Source: Pseudomonadota bacterium (GTDB lineage Bacteria > Pseudomonadota > Gammaproteobacteria > Burkholderiales > Rhodocyclaceae). From it: DNA of 64,000 bases. Location: NCBI GenBank assembly GCA_029776255.1, contig JAKOTN010000109.1, positions 1 through 64,000 on the forward strand, given 5' to 3'. Position 1 is the first letter of the stretch. Every line of letters starts with the position of its first letter. Positions 53,994 to 63,685 of the stretch are shown piece by piece. The position numbers and the translations under genes were made by a program. The notes below the pieces were generated by a model. It was given only the letters and a program-made list of their open reading frames with translations. It did no database searches and was not told the DNA's origin.

Positions 53994-55136
53994 TTATTTC
54001 TTCTCCGGCGCCGCGCCCAGCGCGTTGCGCACCGCCGCCGGCACGAAGGGGGCGGTGAGCAGGTCGACGGAAACGATGACCCCGACGCCCGCCGGTCCCG
54101 GGCCGCTGCCCGGCAAGGCCGGCACCGATTTCATCACCGTCGCGTTCTGGCCGTCGGCGCCGCCGACCGTCGGCTTCCAATCCAGACCGACGCCGCTGCC
54201 GGCCTGCACGACCACCCCGGGCATGACGCCCCAGGTGGCCTTGGCGGCGCTGAGGCCGACGGCGCCGCCGGGCGCCAAGCTCCAGGTGAAGTCCAGCGAC
54301 AGGCGCATCGCCGGCATCCAGGACAGTTTTTCGTGCGCCAGTCCGAGCAGATCGTCGCCCGAGAACGAGGCCTTGAGCTGCGTCGGCCCGCCGCCGGGCG
54401 GCGGCAGGATATAGCGGAAATCGGTCAGGGTGGCATAAGGAATCAGCCCCAGCGGCGCCGCCAGATTGACGTCGGACAACATTTTGCGGCCGTTCGGGTC
54501 GGACAATCCGGCGCCCAGGAGCAGACCGTGGCTACCGACGCCAAAGGCGCCGACGCCGACCTTCTCGCCGGTATCCAGCGCGTTCCACTGGCCGAGGGCG
54601 TGACGCTTGGCGGGATCGAGCAGGAACTTCTTGATGCCCTCGTTTTCCTTGGCCTGCTCGACGACGGTCTTGACGCCTTCGCTGAGCGCATCGCTGGCTT
54701 GCGCCGCCTCCGCCGGTTTGGCGGCATCGTCGAGTTGCACCGCGCCGCCGCCGTGTCCTTGTTCCAGCACGTGCGCCAGTTCGTGGCCGAGCAGGCGGCG
54801 CCCCTCGTCGGTTCCCGGACGCCAGCGGCCGGGCGCGAAACCGATGTCGCGACCGGCGGCGAAGGCATTGGCCCGCAAGGGACCGGCGCCCGCCGCCTCC
54901 GGGTGTACGCGCACGCCGGCCAGATCGGTGCCCAGCCGCCGCTCGAAATAACGTTGTTCCGTCGCCGGCAACGGTTGACCGGCGCCGAGTCCGAGAACGG
55001 CAGGCGCGGCCTGCGTGGCGGCCCTGGCATTGCCGCCAGGCCGCTCGCCCTTGGCGATCCGGTCGGCGCGTCTTTCCGCCGCCCGGTCGCGGCTGACCGG
55101 CGGCAACAGCTGCGCCCGGGTGTAACGGCGTCCCAC
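53994..55136 (-). CDS. Small DUF4157 protein with beta-rich C-terminus
   Basis: A 380-residue protein. A DRAAERRADRIAKGE helix leads into DUF4157 (about 55-130) with ATEQRYFERRLGTDLAGVRVH and HELAH at 118-122. It lacks the N-terminal Cys pairs of the two larger neighbours. The C-terminal 250 residues alternate polar and nonpolar residues in short beta-like segments (MRLSLDFTWSLAPGGAVGLSAAK). The domain is unknown; it could be a toxin, a pore former or a structural carrier. Start is GTG 55136 with GAGGAC upstream. It follows the Ala-rich gene by 10 bases and precedes the nuclease-like gene by 4. Confidence 0.75.
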   Translation of the reverse strand: MGRRYTRAQLLPPVSRDRAAERRADRIAKGERPGGNARAATQAAPAVLGLGAGQPLPATEQRYFERRLGTDLAGVRVHPEAAGAGPLRANAFAAGRDIGFAPGRWRPGTDEGRRLLGHELAHVLEQGHGGGAVQLDDAAKPAEAAQASDALSEGVKTVVEQAKENEGIKKFLLDPAKRHALGQWNALDTGEKVGVGAFGVGSHGLLLGAGLSDPNGRKMLSDVNLAAPLGLIPYATLTDFRYILPPPGGGPTQLKASFSGDDLLGLAHEKLSWMPAMRLSLDFTWSLAPGGAVGLSAAKATWGVMPGVVVQAGSGVGLDWKPTVGGADGQNATVMKSVPALPGSGPGPAGVGVIVSVDLLTAPFVPAAVRNALGAAPEKK

Positions 55137-55146
55137 GACGCGGTCC

Positions 55147-56094
55147 TCAGGGACCGGGTGGCGCCGGTGCGGGCGCCGGGGCGGGAGCGGGCGCGGGAGC
55201 GGGAGCGGGGGTCAATGCCGTCGTTATCGCGGCGGCCACCGCCGCCGCCGCGTCGCCGTCGCGCGTCGCCTGCTTGGTCCGCATTTCGGCCTGCTTGCGC
55301 GCCACCGTCAGTTGCGCCTTGGCCAGCGTCGTCCGCGCCGCCAACAGGTCGGCGAGCGCCGACAACTGCGCGTCGCGAGCGGTGGCCCACGGACCGGAGA
55401 GGGTGGCGCCGGCGGCGTCGGCCGCCGCCGCGGCCAGCGTGCCGCGCGCGCTCTGGTAGTCGGCGTAAGCCACCGCGGCGGCGGCGGCCTTGCCGGCGGC
55501 AAGCAGGCCGGTCGCAGCTTCCCGCCGGCTCAGGGCCGTGGACAGGGCGGTGGCCAGCGTGCCGGCCTGGGCGTCGGCGGCGGTCAGCGCCGCGTCGGCC
55601 AGCACGGATTTCTGCTGGTAAACCTGCCGCGCCGTGACCACGCCGGCCTCGGCCGTCTTCAGCGCGGTCAGCGCGGCATCGTCGACGGCGCCGATGGCGG
55701 TGTCGAGGCTGCCGACCACCGGCACCAGAACGCTGTCGACCTTGCCGACGTCGGCGGCGGCGAAACCCGCCGCCGTGGCGATGGCCGCGCGCAGGGCGGT
55801 GGCCGTGGCGTCGGCGATCGGTGGCGAACCACCCGTGCCGCGCGCGGTTTCCGCGCTGGCCAAGGCCGCGGCGCGGGCGGCCAGGGCGGCCGTCACTTGC
55901 GCGTTCCGGGCCTCGATCTGGCCGCGCAATCCTTCCGCCTCGGCTTGCGCCGCCTCGACGGCGGCGATGGCTTTCCAGCCGACCTCGGCGGCTTGTGCCT
56001 GGGCGGCGCCGCCGACGGCGAAGGCGGTCGCCGCCGCCTGGAGATCGGCCAGGGCTGCCTTGGTGTTGTTCAGGGTGCTAACGATATCGGTCAT
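55147..56094 (-). CDS. Ala-rich coiled-coil protein with Pro-Ala tail
   Basis: A 315-residue protein, more than a third Ala, with heptad-like helices over about residues 5-290 (LNNTKAALADLQAAATAF and repeated AA-x-E/R/Q segments). The C-terminus ends in about nine Pro-Ala repeats, a likely rigid or extended tail. There are no Cys residues, signal peptide or enzyme motifs. Its ATG overlaps the ATPase stop as ATGA. Its position between the AAA ATPase and the DUF4157 genes suggests an assembly, scaffold or cargo-linked role in the injection system. I do not recognise a family. Confidence 0.7.
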   Translation of the reverse strand: MTDIVSTLNNTKAALADLQAAATAFAVGGAAQAQAAEVGWKAIAAVEAAQAEAEGLRGQIEARNAQVTAALAARAAALASAETARGTGGSPPIADATATALRAAIATAAGFAAADVGKVDSVLVPVVGSLDTAIGAVDDAALTALKTAEAGVVTARQVYQQKSVLADAALTAADAQAGTLATALSTALSRREAATGLLAAGKAAAAAVAYADYQSARGTLAAAAADAAGATLSGPWATARDAQLSALADLLAARTTLAKAQLTVARKQAEMRTKQATRDGDAAAAVAAAITTALTPAPAPAPAPAPAPAPAPPGP

Positions 56095-58049
56095 GGCGAT
56101 GCTCCCGGCCGGCGCGGAAAAGGCCGGCCCATTTTGTTGAATTCCTCGGCCACCGCGACATCGAGCATGTCGTCGGTGACCACCGTGCCGCTGTCGGCGG
56201 CGGCAAAAGCCGCTCCGAGCGCGGCGTTGCGAATCTCGCCGCCCGTGAGATCGAAACGCTCGGCGAGCTGTTCGATCGACACGTGCGGCGCCAGATGCCC
56301 GACGGGCAAGTGATGGCGCCAGATCGCCAGGCGTTCGGCCACCCCCGGCCGGGGGAAGTGCGCCACCTGGTCGAAACGGCGCAGAAAAGCGTCGTCGACC
56401 CCTTGCAGCAGATTGGTCGCCAACAGGGCGCAACCCTCGAAGGCTTCCAGACGTTGCAGTAGATAATTGACCTCGATATTGGCGTAGCGGTCGTGCGCGT
56501 CCTGGACGTTGGTGCGGCGGCCGAACAGCGCGTCCGCTTCGTCGAAGAACAGCAGGGCGGCGTAGCCTTCGGCGGCGGCGAACAGTTCCGAGAGATTCTT
56601 TTCGGTTTCGCCGATGTATTTGGACACCACCAGCGACAGATCGACGGCGAGCATCGGCAGTTGCAGGCGGCTGGCGATGGCCTCGGCGGCCAGCGTCTTG
56701 CCGGTGCCCGACTCGCCGTGCAGCAGGCCGACCACCGAGCGCCCGCGCCCGCCGGTGGCCATGCCCCAGCGCAATTGCACGGTCACCCGCCGCCGCACCC
56801 GGCGCACCAGATCGTTCAGGCGGACGGCGGTTTCCGGCGCCACCACCAGCCGCTCCCAGGGCACGTCGGGTGTCTTGCGCGTCGCCAGCCGCAGCGCGCG
56901 CGGCGGCGTCAGCCGCGCCACCTCGGCCAGCGCCCGCCGCGAATCCGCGCCCGCCGGCAACGCGGCGACCACCGCGGCGGGCGCGTCGGTGTCCAGCCAG
57001 TTGCGGCCGGCCAGTTCGTCGGCGTCGGCCTGGTCGCAGCCGAGCGCGGCCTGCCAGGCGTCGGCGAGTTCGAGCGGATCGCCGGCGCCGACTTCCAGAC
57101 GCCGCAGGCGGGCTTTCGGGCCGCGCAGGGCGAAGGCCGGCGGCGCGATCACCGGCACCGGCTCGACGAGCGAGGGCGCCGGCAACTGGGCGGCCCCGGT
57201 GCGCAAGGCCACCAGCGCGCCGGTGGCCAGCCCGATCAGCCGCGCCTCGGCCCACGGCGGCGCGGCGTGCGGATCGTGCCGGTCATGAGAATCGTCGGGT
57301 GCGTCGAGGACGATGGCGCCGCGCGCCGCCCCGGCGACCGCCAGCACCTCCTCGGCCCGCTCCGGGCGACCGTCGAGGTGCAGGCCGCTGTCGGTCAGCG
57401 CCGGCAATTGGGCGGCGACGCGGCGGATGCTGGCCGCCGGCCGCGCCGGCGTCGTCAGCCAGCGCGGTTGCCAGCCGGCGCCGGTTTCCGCCGGCAGCAG
57501 GCCGTCGAGGCCGGCGAGCAGCGTTTCGCTCGGGTCCAGACGGCGTTCGAGAAGCGGCCGGGAGGCTTCGCCGGCAACGAGCAGGCCACTCGACCACAGC
57601 GGCGACGCGCGTACCGCCGCGCGCACCCGCGCCGGCTCGGCGGCATCGCCGAACAGCAGCTTGAGCGCCAGCCCGACCGGCAGGCGACGGACGCCGCCGG
57701 CGAGTGCGGCCACCGTCGCCGCGGCGTCCTCGTCGACGCAGGGCAGCACGGCGAAGGCCAGCAGATCGAGGTCGAATTCCGACAGCCGGCAGCCGACGGC
57801 GATCCGCGCCAGCGGTTCACTGTCGGCGGACGAGGCCAGCGCGTGGAACAGCGCCTCGCTGCCGGCGGCGATGCCGGCGGCGAGTTGCCGGACATCGTCC
57901 ACCGGCAGATGCGCCGCCGCCAGACGCCGCAGCCCGGCGTCGTCCGGACGGCGCAGCAACAAGCGGCCGGCGGCCAGCGCCAGCCAGCGCTCGCAGAGAG
58001 TGACGGCGGTCGTGGCGGCGACCGGCGATCCGGGAGGGTCGTTGCTCAC
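56091..58049 (-). CDS. AAA ATPase of contractile injection system (CDC48-like)
   Basis: A 652-residue protein. The first 400 residues are Ala/Leu/Arg-rich with no recognised domain. The AAA domain (about 415-640) has the Walker A motif GESGTGKT near 446, Walker B LLFFDEADALFG near 500, sensor/arginine-finger LLATNLLQGVDDAFLRRFD, and the C-terminal helical subdomain ending with LTGGEIRNAALGAAFAA. AAA ATPases of this type are constant members of extracellular contractile injection loci, where they are thought to help assembly or recycling. Start is GTG 58049, overlapping the previous stop as GTGA. Confidence 0.85.
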   Translation of the reverse strand: MSNDPPGSPVAATTAVTLCERWLALAAGRLLLRRPDDAGLRRLAAAHLPVDDVRQLAAGIAAGSEALFHALASSADSEPLARIAVGCRLSEFDLDLLAFAVLPCVDEDAAATVAALAGGVRRLPVGLALKLLFGDAAEPARVRAAVRASPLWSSGLLVAGEASRPLLERRLDPSETLLAGLDGLLPAETGAGWQPRWLTTPARPAASIRRVAAQLPALTDSGLHLDGRPERAEEVLAVAGAARGAIVLDAPDDSHDRHDPHAAPPWAEARLIGLATGALVALRTGAAQLPAPSLVEPVPVIAPPAFALRGPKARLRRLEVGAGDPLELADAWQAALGCDQADADELAGRNWLDTDAPAAVVAALPAGADSRRALAEVARLTPPRALRLATRKTPDVPWERLVVAPETAVRLNDLVRRVRRRVTVQLRWGMATGGRGRSVVGLLHGESGTGKTLAAEAIASRLQLPMLAVDLSLVVSKYIGETEKNLSELFAAAEGYAALLFFDEADALFGRRTNVQDAHDRYANIEVNYLLQRLEAFEGCALLATNLLQGVDDAFLRRFDQVAHFPRPGVAERLAIWRHHLPVGHLAPHVSIEQLAERFDLTGGEIRNAALGAAFAAADSGTVVTDDMLDVAVAEEFNKMGRPFPRRPGASP

Positions 58050-59638
58050 GCGGGGTCGCCAAAACGAAAACGCAGGCGTCGGCCGATCCATGGCAGCCAG
58101 CCGGGGTCCTGATCCCAGCCGGCGCGGCGCAGCGCCAGGTCGATGCCGGCCAGCGGCCAGACCAGTTCCGCGTCCCAGGCGGTGACGCGCAGCACGCCGG
58201 GACGCAGCAGCAAGCGGGCGAGTCGTTGTTCCGGCGCGTTGGCGAAGGGAACGCCGGTACGGCCGAAGACCCGCCGTTCGCCGCCCGGCGCGAAAGCGAT
58301 GTCGGCCGGAATCGCCGCCATCAGGGCATCGAGCACGGCGCCGGCGGCATCGGCGTCGACCAGCGGAACGGTCGCGATCGGCGCCCGCCAGTCGCACTCC
58401 GGCGCGAAGACGGCGAGCAGCGGCCGCTCGCGTTCCTCGGCGACGGCGCGCTCGCCGGCCGGCAGGGGCGCCAGCACCCGGCGCAGCGCCAGCAGCGCCA
58501 GATCGCCGAGATGCGGCAGTCGCGGCAGCCGTCCCAGCGGGCGCAACAGCAGCAGCAGCCCCGCCAGCCGAACCTCGTGGCTGACGACCGCCGCCTCGTC
58601 GGTCGTCTGGTCGTTTCTCCGGTCGCCGGTTTCTCCGGCCTTCCGGTCGCTCGCCAGGTGGCGGGTCGGCCGGGTCAGCGCCGGGGCATCGGCGGCGGCG
58701 TCCGCCGTCTGGCGCGGTGCCGGTCCGTCGCCGAGCCAGACGCGCAGCGCGTGTTCGACGGTCGCCGCCGGCAGGCGGCTGACGGACGGGTTGTCGGCGA
58801 ACAAGGCCGCGGCCAGCCACGGCAGGGTTTGCGCCGCGCGACCGGCAGCGAGCCAGGCCGGTCGCCAGTCGGCCCACCGCCGTTCGAGGCACGCCAGGAT
58901 CGCGGCGTGTGGCGCGGTGGCCGACCGGCCGGCGTGGGCCGGGCGTTGTCCGGTGTTTTGTCCGCGGTCTTTCCCTTCCTTCTCCGGGACGGCGGCTGGC
59001 GCCGCCTCGCCGCCGGTGAAACGGTCGATCAGCCGTCGGGCGAACAGGCTGGCGGTCGCCGGGGACAGCAGCGCGACGACGCGCGCCTCGGCGCGCAGCA
59101 AGGCGACCATGGCGACCGCCGCCCGGGCCGGGTCGCGGTCGAGCCAGCGCGAAAGTATGCGCGGTGGGTCGAGGGCGGCGAGGCCCTCGCCGGCGGCGAC
59201 GAGATCGGGCGCCCACCAGGCGTCTGGCCGACCGGCGGCGCGCCGTCGAAGATGGCGGCTTTCAGCGGCCCAAACGTCGGCGAACCAGACCGGGGCGCCG
59301 TTTTCGTCGCTTTCGCCGCCACCCTCGCGCTCGCCCGGCGGCGAGCCGGCCAGCAGATCGGCGAGCGCGCTTTCGAAGGCGCCCGCCCAGCCGACGGCCA
59401 GCCGAATCTCGTCGACGTCGGCCGCCACTCGCAGAGCCAGATCGATACGACGCACGGCGACCACGGCATCGGCCGGCAGACCGGCCCGGCGCAACGCCCG
59501 TTCGCCCGCGCCCTCGAGCGCGCCAGCGAGCGGGCGGTCGGCCAGTCGCCGCATCCGCCCGGCGACGGCCTGGGCGAACGCCGGGTCCGCGCCGCGAATG
59601 CGCGTGGACAAGCGACCGATGTCGAGAACGGCGTTCAT
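58046..59638 (-). CDS. Putative CIS tape-measure/assembly-type protein (530 aa)
   Basis: A 530-residue protein, very rich in Ala, Arg and Leu. A segment EVRLAGLLLLLRPLGRLPRL near residue 355 recalls the NAGLVLLxPFL-type motif of contractile injection system tape-measure-like proteins (CIS_TMP), which are encoded next to the AAA ATPase. The C-terminal WPLAGIDLALRRAGWDQDPGWLPWIGR may be a second conserved block. The centre (about 210-350) is probably flexible. Family assignment is tentative. Start ATG 59638 is 3 bases after the previous stop; its own stop overlaps the ATPase start as GTGA. Confidence 0.55.
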   Translation of the reverse strand: MNAVLDIGRLSTRIRGADPAFAQAVAGRMRRLADRPLAGALEGAGERALRRAGLPADAVVAVRRIDLALRVAADVDEIRLAVGWAGAFESALADLLAGSPPGEREGGGESDENGAPVWFADVWAAESRHLRRRAAGRPDAWWAPDLVAAGEGLAALDPPRILSRWLDRDPARAAVAMVALLRAEARVVALLSPATASLFARRLIDRFTGGEAAPAAVPEKEGKDRGQNTGQRPAHAGRSATAPHAAILACLERRWADWRPAWLAAGRAAQTLPWLAAALFADNPSVSRLPAATVEHALRVWLGDGPAPRQTADAAADAPALTRPTRHLASDRKAGETGDRRNDQTTDEAAVVSHEVRLAGLLLLLRPLGRLPRLPHLGDLALLALRRVLAPLPAGERAVAEERERPLLAVFAPECDWRAPIATVPLVDADAAGAVLDALMAAIPADIAFAPGGERRVFGRTGVPFANAPEQRLARLLLRPGVLRVTAWDAELVWPLAGIDLALRRAGWDQDPGWLPWIGRRLRFRFGDPA

Positions 59639-59641
59639 CGC

Positions 59642-62449
59642 TCAGGTGCGCTTGAGCACGCCGAGGAAGCCGGTCTTGCCGCCGGTGATGCGCAGCAGGC
59701 TGGCGGTGTGGTCGAGCAGCGGACGCGCCGCGCTGCTGGTCGCGGTGTCGTTCTTGAGCGTTTCGATGACCGTCTCGGCCGAGGTGCCGGCCTTGATTCC
59801 GGCCTCGACCTTGACCGCCAGCGCGTCGGGAACGCCCTGGGCCAGCGCCTGCGCGCCGGCGACGGCGGTGTTCCGGTCGGTCTGGAAGGCGACGCGGAAT
59901 TTCTCGTAATTGTCGGCGCCGAGCAGTTGCCGGGCTTCGTCCGGCGAACGGGCCAGCAGTTCCTTGGCGGTGAGCGTGCTGTCGACGCCGCTGACGTAGT
60001 CGGATACCTTGCGCGCGTCGAGGGCGGCGCGCAACTCGCTGTAAACCGGCAAGGCGTCGGCGTCGGCAAACACCGCCGGCCCGCCGGCGGACAGTTCGTC
60101 GGCCAGTGTCATTTTCTTTTCGACGGCGCGGTTGACGGCCAGCTGGTTGACCACCGCCAGCGTCTGCCGTGGCTGCACGGCGGCCAGCACCTGCACCAAC
60201 TGGTAATCCGGGTATTCGGCGGCGTAGGCGTCGGCCACCCGGCCGACGGCGATCTGGCGGCGTTCGGCGGGGTCGGCGACGGTGTTTTCGAGCGCCGCCT
60301 CGGCCGTCTGGACTTGCGCCAGGAACGCCTGGTTGCGGGAGGTGACGGCGATGCCCGAGTCGCTGAGGTCGGCCGCCCGGGCCAGACTGGCCTGGATTTC
60401 CGGCTGCGCCAGCAACGCTTCGACGATGGCGCGTTTTTCGGCCGGCTGGCTGAGGTAGCGGGCGCGCAGCTCCTCGGTCTTGAGGATTTTCTTACTGTTG
60501 GTGGTCAGCCCCTGGATCGCGCTGAAGAAGGTGAACAGGAATTGCAGGATTTCCAGGAGGTAGAACAGCACGTCGAGCAGCACCAGCCGTTGCTTGACGT
60601 AAACCACGAAATGTCGCGGCAGCATGTCGAGACCGATCTTGGCCACCAGACCGGCGAGTTCGCCGGTTTGCGGCGTCAGCGCGCCGAACGGGCCGAGCGC
60701 GCCGCCGGCGGTGAGCAAGGGGTCCACGCCCCAGGCGGGCGCTTGCGTCATCGCGTCCTCGCCCAGCGCGCCGACCAGGGGATGGCGCCGCGTCAGGCCC
60801 TGCAACGGCACGATCAGCTTGACGATTTCGGTGCGCCGGTTGACCAGATCGTCCAGTCCCATTTCCTCGAACAGGCGCGCGAGCACGCCGAGATAGCCCG
60901 GCAGCGCGGACACCTGGCTACCGAGCGCGCCGACCTGGTAGAGGTTCATCTTGGCTGGCGCGGCAGCGGCTTCGTTGGCGCCGACCGGGTCCTGGGCGAC
61001 CGTGCGCCGGGTCAACTGCAAGGGGTCCTTGTCGAAGACGTTGGCGAGGTCCTCGAGGATGTCGTCGTCGTGCAGGGCGACGACGGCGTAGGTGATCACC
61101 CCGGTGTCTTCGAAATACGCCTCGGCCTGATCGATCGCCGACTTGACCAGCGGCGAAACCAGCCAACGCGCGCCCTGCCCGGTCTTGTAGAGCAGGCTGT
61201 CGAGGGTGTCGATGCCGGTTGCACGGTAATCATCGAGTTCCACCGCCCGCGGCCGGATCGGCAGAAAGCCGATCGGCGGCAGATGCCGGAAACCGCGACG
61301 GTGGAGATTGGCGCCTTCCTGGTTCGACTTGAGCCGCCGCAGACTTTCGGCCAGCATGCACTGGAACTGATGGATGCGCGCCCAGGCGGCGGCGCGCGGC
61401 GGCGCGCCGAAGCGGGTGCGGTGCCAATCCTCGCCGGGCGTGTCGCAGATCGTCCGCCGGACCATCCACGGATCGAGAAACAGCACCGTGCCGTCCTCGC
61501 CCAAGTAGAGCATGGCCAGGGCGATCGCGCCGGCGTCGTGGCGCCCCGGCCCGCTGTCGGCGCAAAAACCGCCGTCGGAGAGGAAGTTGGGGTCCCAGCG
61601 TTTCCACAGCGGATGCTCGAAAACATCGAAGTAGTACGCCGACAGGGTGCCGCGCAGATCCCAGGCCGTGCGCAGATCGTCGCGCAGGGGCAGTTCGACC
61701 GGAAAACGCACCAGCGACAGACCGAACGCGCCGCGCCAGGCGTCGGTCTGGCAGGTGCTCGGCGGCGCGCCGCCGCAGACATCGCCCATCACCTTGGCGC
61801 CGCCCTCCGGCGATTCGCCGGCCTCGATCACCAGCAGATACGGCCCGGACGGCACCGCCGGTCCGCCGCCGGTCGGCCCGGACGGATCGGGTGTCAGGCA
61901 CACGCAAGGCATGAATTCGACGCCGCCGCCGACCACCCGCTGCGGGGTCTTGCGGTAGGTGCCGATCAATTGTTCGATGGTGAAGCGGCATTCCCTCGAC
62001 ACCAGGATCGGCCGGCCGATATGGTCGAAGGCCAGACCGCGCCGCAAGCGGATCTCGCTGCTCGCCGACAGGCCCTTGGTGCGCGCCGTCGACTCCAGCA
62101 CCGGCAAGGCGTTGGCGCCGTCGGCCTCGACACCCAGGCCCCAGGCGATGCCGGGCATCAAGGCGTGCGCGTTGAGGCGCGAGCGGGCGTCGAAATAAGT
62201 GTCCTGCCGCGACAGCGCCTCGGCGGTCAGATAGCGGCCGTTGAACCAGTTGCTCCGCCGCAGGTTGTTGTCGCCGCGCACGTCGCCGACCGGCCCGCCG
62301 GGAAAGCCCTCGTTGTCGCCGCCGCGGTAGCCGCGCAGGAATTCGGCGACGCCGTACTCTTCCGCCGCGGTCAGGGTTTCGTTCCTGGCGAGCTTGGCGG
62401 CCACCGTCAGCAAACCGGCGTCCATGCCCTTCCAACTGTATGTGCTCAT
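59642..62449 (-). CDS. Large eCIS-associated structural protein (935 aa)
   Basis: A 935-residue protein. Residues about 65-110 (NWFNGRYLTAEALSRQDTYFDARSRLNAHALMPGIAWGLGVEA) match the N-terminal module of the adjacent 407-aa protein, and similar sequences occur in contractile injection loci of other bacteria. A hydrophobic stretch lies near 616-643 (RLVLLDVLFYLLEILQFLFTFF), after which the protein is helical to the C-terminus. The module is probably a baseplate- or shell-associated beta domain, and the long helical part could reach along the particle; both points are inferred. Start ATG 62449 has GGAGG upstream and lies 12 bases after the preceding stop. Confidence 0.65.
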   Translation of the reverse strand: MSTYSWKGMDAGLLTVAAKLARNETLTAAEEYGVAEFLRGYRGGDNEGFPGGPVGDVRGDNNLRRSNWFNGRYLTAEALSRQDTYFDARSRLNAHALMPGIAWGLGVEADGANALPVLESTARTKGLSASSEIRLRRGLAFDHIGRPILVSRECRFTIEQLIGTYRKTPQRVVGGGVEFMPCVCLTPDPSGPTGGGPAVPSGPYLLVIEAGESPEGGAKVMGDVCGGAPPSTCQTDAWRGAFGLSLVRFPVELPLRDDLRTAWDLRGTLSAYYFDVFEHPLWKRWDPNFLSDGGFCADSGPGRHDAGAIALAMLYLGEDGTVLFLDPWMVRRTICDTPGEDWHRTRFGAPPRAAAWARIHQFQCMLAESLRRLKSNQEGANLHRRGFRHLPPIGFLPIRPRAVELDDYRATGIDTLDSLLYKTGQGARWLVSPLVKSAIDQAEAYFEDTGVITYAVVALHDDDILEDLANVFDKDPLQLTRRTVAQDPVGANEAAAAPAKMNLYQVGALGSQVSALPGYLGVLARLFEEMGLDDLVNRRTEIVKLIVPLQGLTRRHPLVGALGEDAMTQAPAWGVDPLLTAGGALGPFGALTPQTGELAGLVAKIGLDMLPRHFVVYVKQRLVLLDVLFYLLEILQFLFTFFSAIQGLTTNSKKILKTEELRARYLSQPAEKRAIVEALLAQPEIQASLARAADLSDSGIAVTSRNQAFLAQVQTAEAALENTVADPAERRQIAVGRVADAYAAEYPDYQLVQVLAAVQPRQTLAVVNQLAVNRAVEKKMTLADELSAGGPAVFADADALPVYSELRAALDARKVSDYVSGVDSTLTAKELLARSPDEARQLLGADNYEKFRVAFQTDRNTAVAGAQALAQGVPDALAVKVEAGIKAGTSAETVIETLKNDTATSSAARPLLDHTASLLRITGGKTGFLGVLKRT

Positions 62450-62461
62450 GATGGCCTCCGG

Positions 62462-63685
62462 TCAAACGGCAGGGGTGAAAGTGGCGAACAGGCAGGCGTC
62501 GCGCCCGGCGCCGGCCGGCACCGCTTCGCCGACGACACCGGCCAGCGGCCGGCCGCCGGTGTCGAGAATCGCTCGCTCGCCGGTGCCGGCCAGACAGACC
62601 TGAAAAGCGGTCGGCGACGTCCACGCCTCGTCGGCGGTGAGGGTCATGCCGGTGGCGGTGGCGACGCATTGGCTGACGGCGACCGTCCGCCATTTGCCGT
62701 CGCCGTCGTCGAAACGCAGCAGTCGCGGCGGGCTGTTGGTCAGGCTCGCCGGCTTGACCGCCGCGCTGGTGGCGACGCTGACGAGGGTCTTGCCGGCATC
62801 GGCGCCGCTGCCCGCCACCGCCGCGACGCCGACGGCCTGGAATGCCGGTGGCGTCGGCGCGCCGTCGAGACGGATGCCCAGCGCCAGATCGGCCAGCGCC
62901 TGCACCGCCGGCAGCAGCGCGCGCACGGCGTTGTCGATGCCGCCGGCCAGCTTGACCCGCTCGACGGGGTCGCCGACCGGTTCGAGATCGAGCGTCGCCA
63001 GCAACAGGGGCGCCTCGTCGGCGCCGCTCCAGAAGCGGGCCAGATCGACCGGCGGCGTCAGGATGTGGGCCAGCAGGCGCCCGCGCGGGTCCGCCGGCGT
63101 GGCGATGGCGGTGATGTCGCGTTGCGTGGCGGCCGGGTCGGCCGGCGGCGCGGCTTCCAGGCACAGCCGGTAGCCGTCGACCACCCGCGACGGCGCCAGC
63201 GCCGCGTCCTGGTCGGAACACGGCGGCACGATCGCCGGCGCCATCTCGCTCAGGCAGGCGCGGTAGCGCAACACCGCATACACCCGCCGTCGCCGTTCGC
63301 CCGCCTCGGCGCCCGGCGGTGGCGCCAGGTCGGTCCAGAATCTGGTCGACGCCAGCCCGCCGACATCGAGACAGACCGCGCGCGGCACGTGGATTTCCCG
63401 GCCCAGGGCGTCGATGGCCAGACCCGGCTCGCAGATCAGCCGCAGCCCCGCCGGATCGGTGGTCTCCTCGTGGCGGATGCGCAGGCCCCAGACCGTGCCC
63501 AGCCCGTGCGGCGCGGCGTTGTGCAGGCGGCTGCGCAACAGGAAGTAACGCTGTTCGGTGGTGAAATCCTCGGCGCCGAGCAACTGCCCGTAGTGATAGT
63601 GCAAACGGACGAAGGGGTCGCCGGGCGTGGCCGGATCGAGATCGTCCAGCGGCGTGAACAGGGCGGCGGACAGCGGTGTGCTCAT
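62462..63685 (-). CDS. eCIS-associated structural protein (407 aa)
   Basis: A 407-residue protein. Residues about 27-70 (RLHYHYGQLLGAEDFTTEQRYFLLRSRLHN and GTVWGLRI) are the conserved module shared with the 935-aa neighbour. The rest is beta-rich with segments such as GLAIDALGREIHVPRAV. Proteins with this start, often annotated as hypothetical, are found between tail and ATPase genes in eCIS loci; a baseplate or attachment role is inferred. Start ATG 63685 overlaps the upstream stop as ATGA and has GGAGAT eight bases upstream. Confidence 0.65.
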   Translation of the reverse strand: MSTPLSAALFTPLDDLDPATPGDPFVRLHYHYGQLLGAEDFTTEQRYFLLRSRLHNAAPHGLGTVWGLRIRHEETTDPAGLRLICEPGLAIDALGREIHVPRAVCLDVGGLASTRFWTDLAPPPGAEAGERRRRVYAVLRYRACLSEMAPAIVPPCSDQDAALAPSRVVDGYRLCLEAAPPADPAATQRDITAIATPADPRGRLLAHILTPPVDLARFWSGADEAPLLLATLDLEPVGDPVERVKLAGGIDNAVRALLPAVQALADLALGIRLDGAPTPPAFQAVGVAAVAGSGADAGKTLVSVATSAAVKPASLTNSPPRLLRFDDGDGKWRTVAVSQCVATATGMTLTADEAWTSPTAFQVCLAGTGERAILDTGGRPLAGVVGEAVPAGAGRDACLFATFTPAV

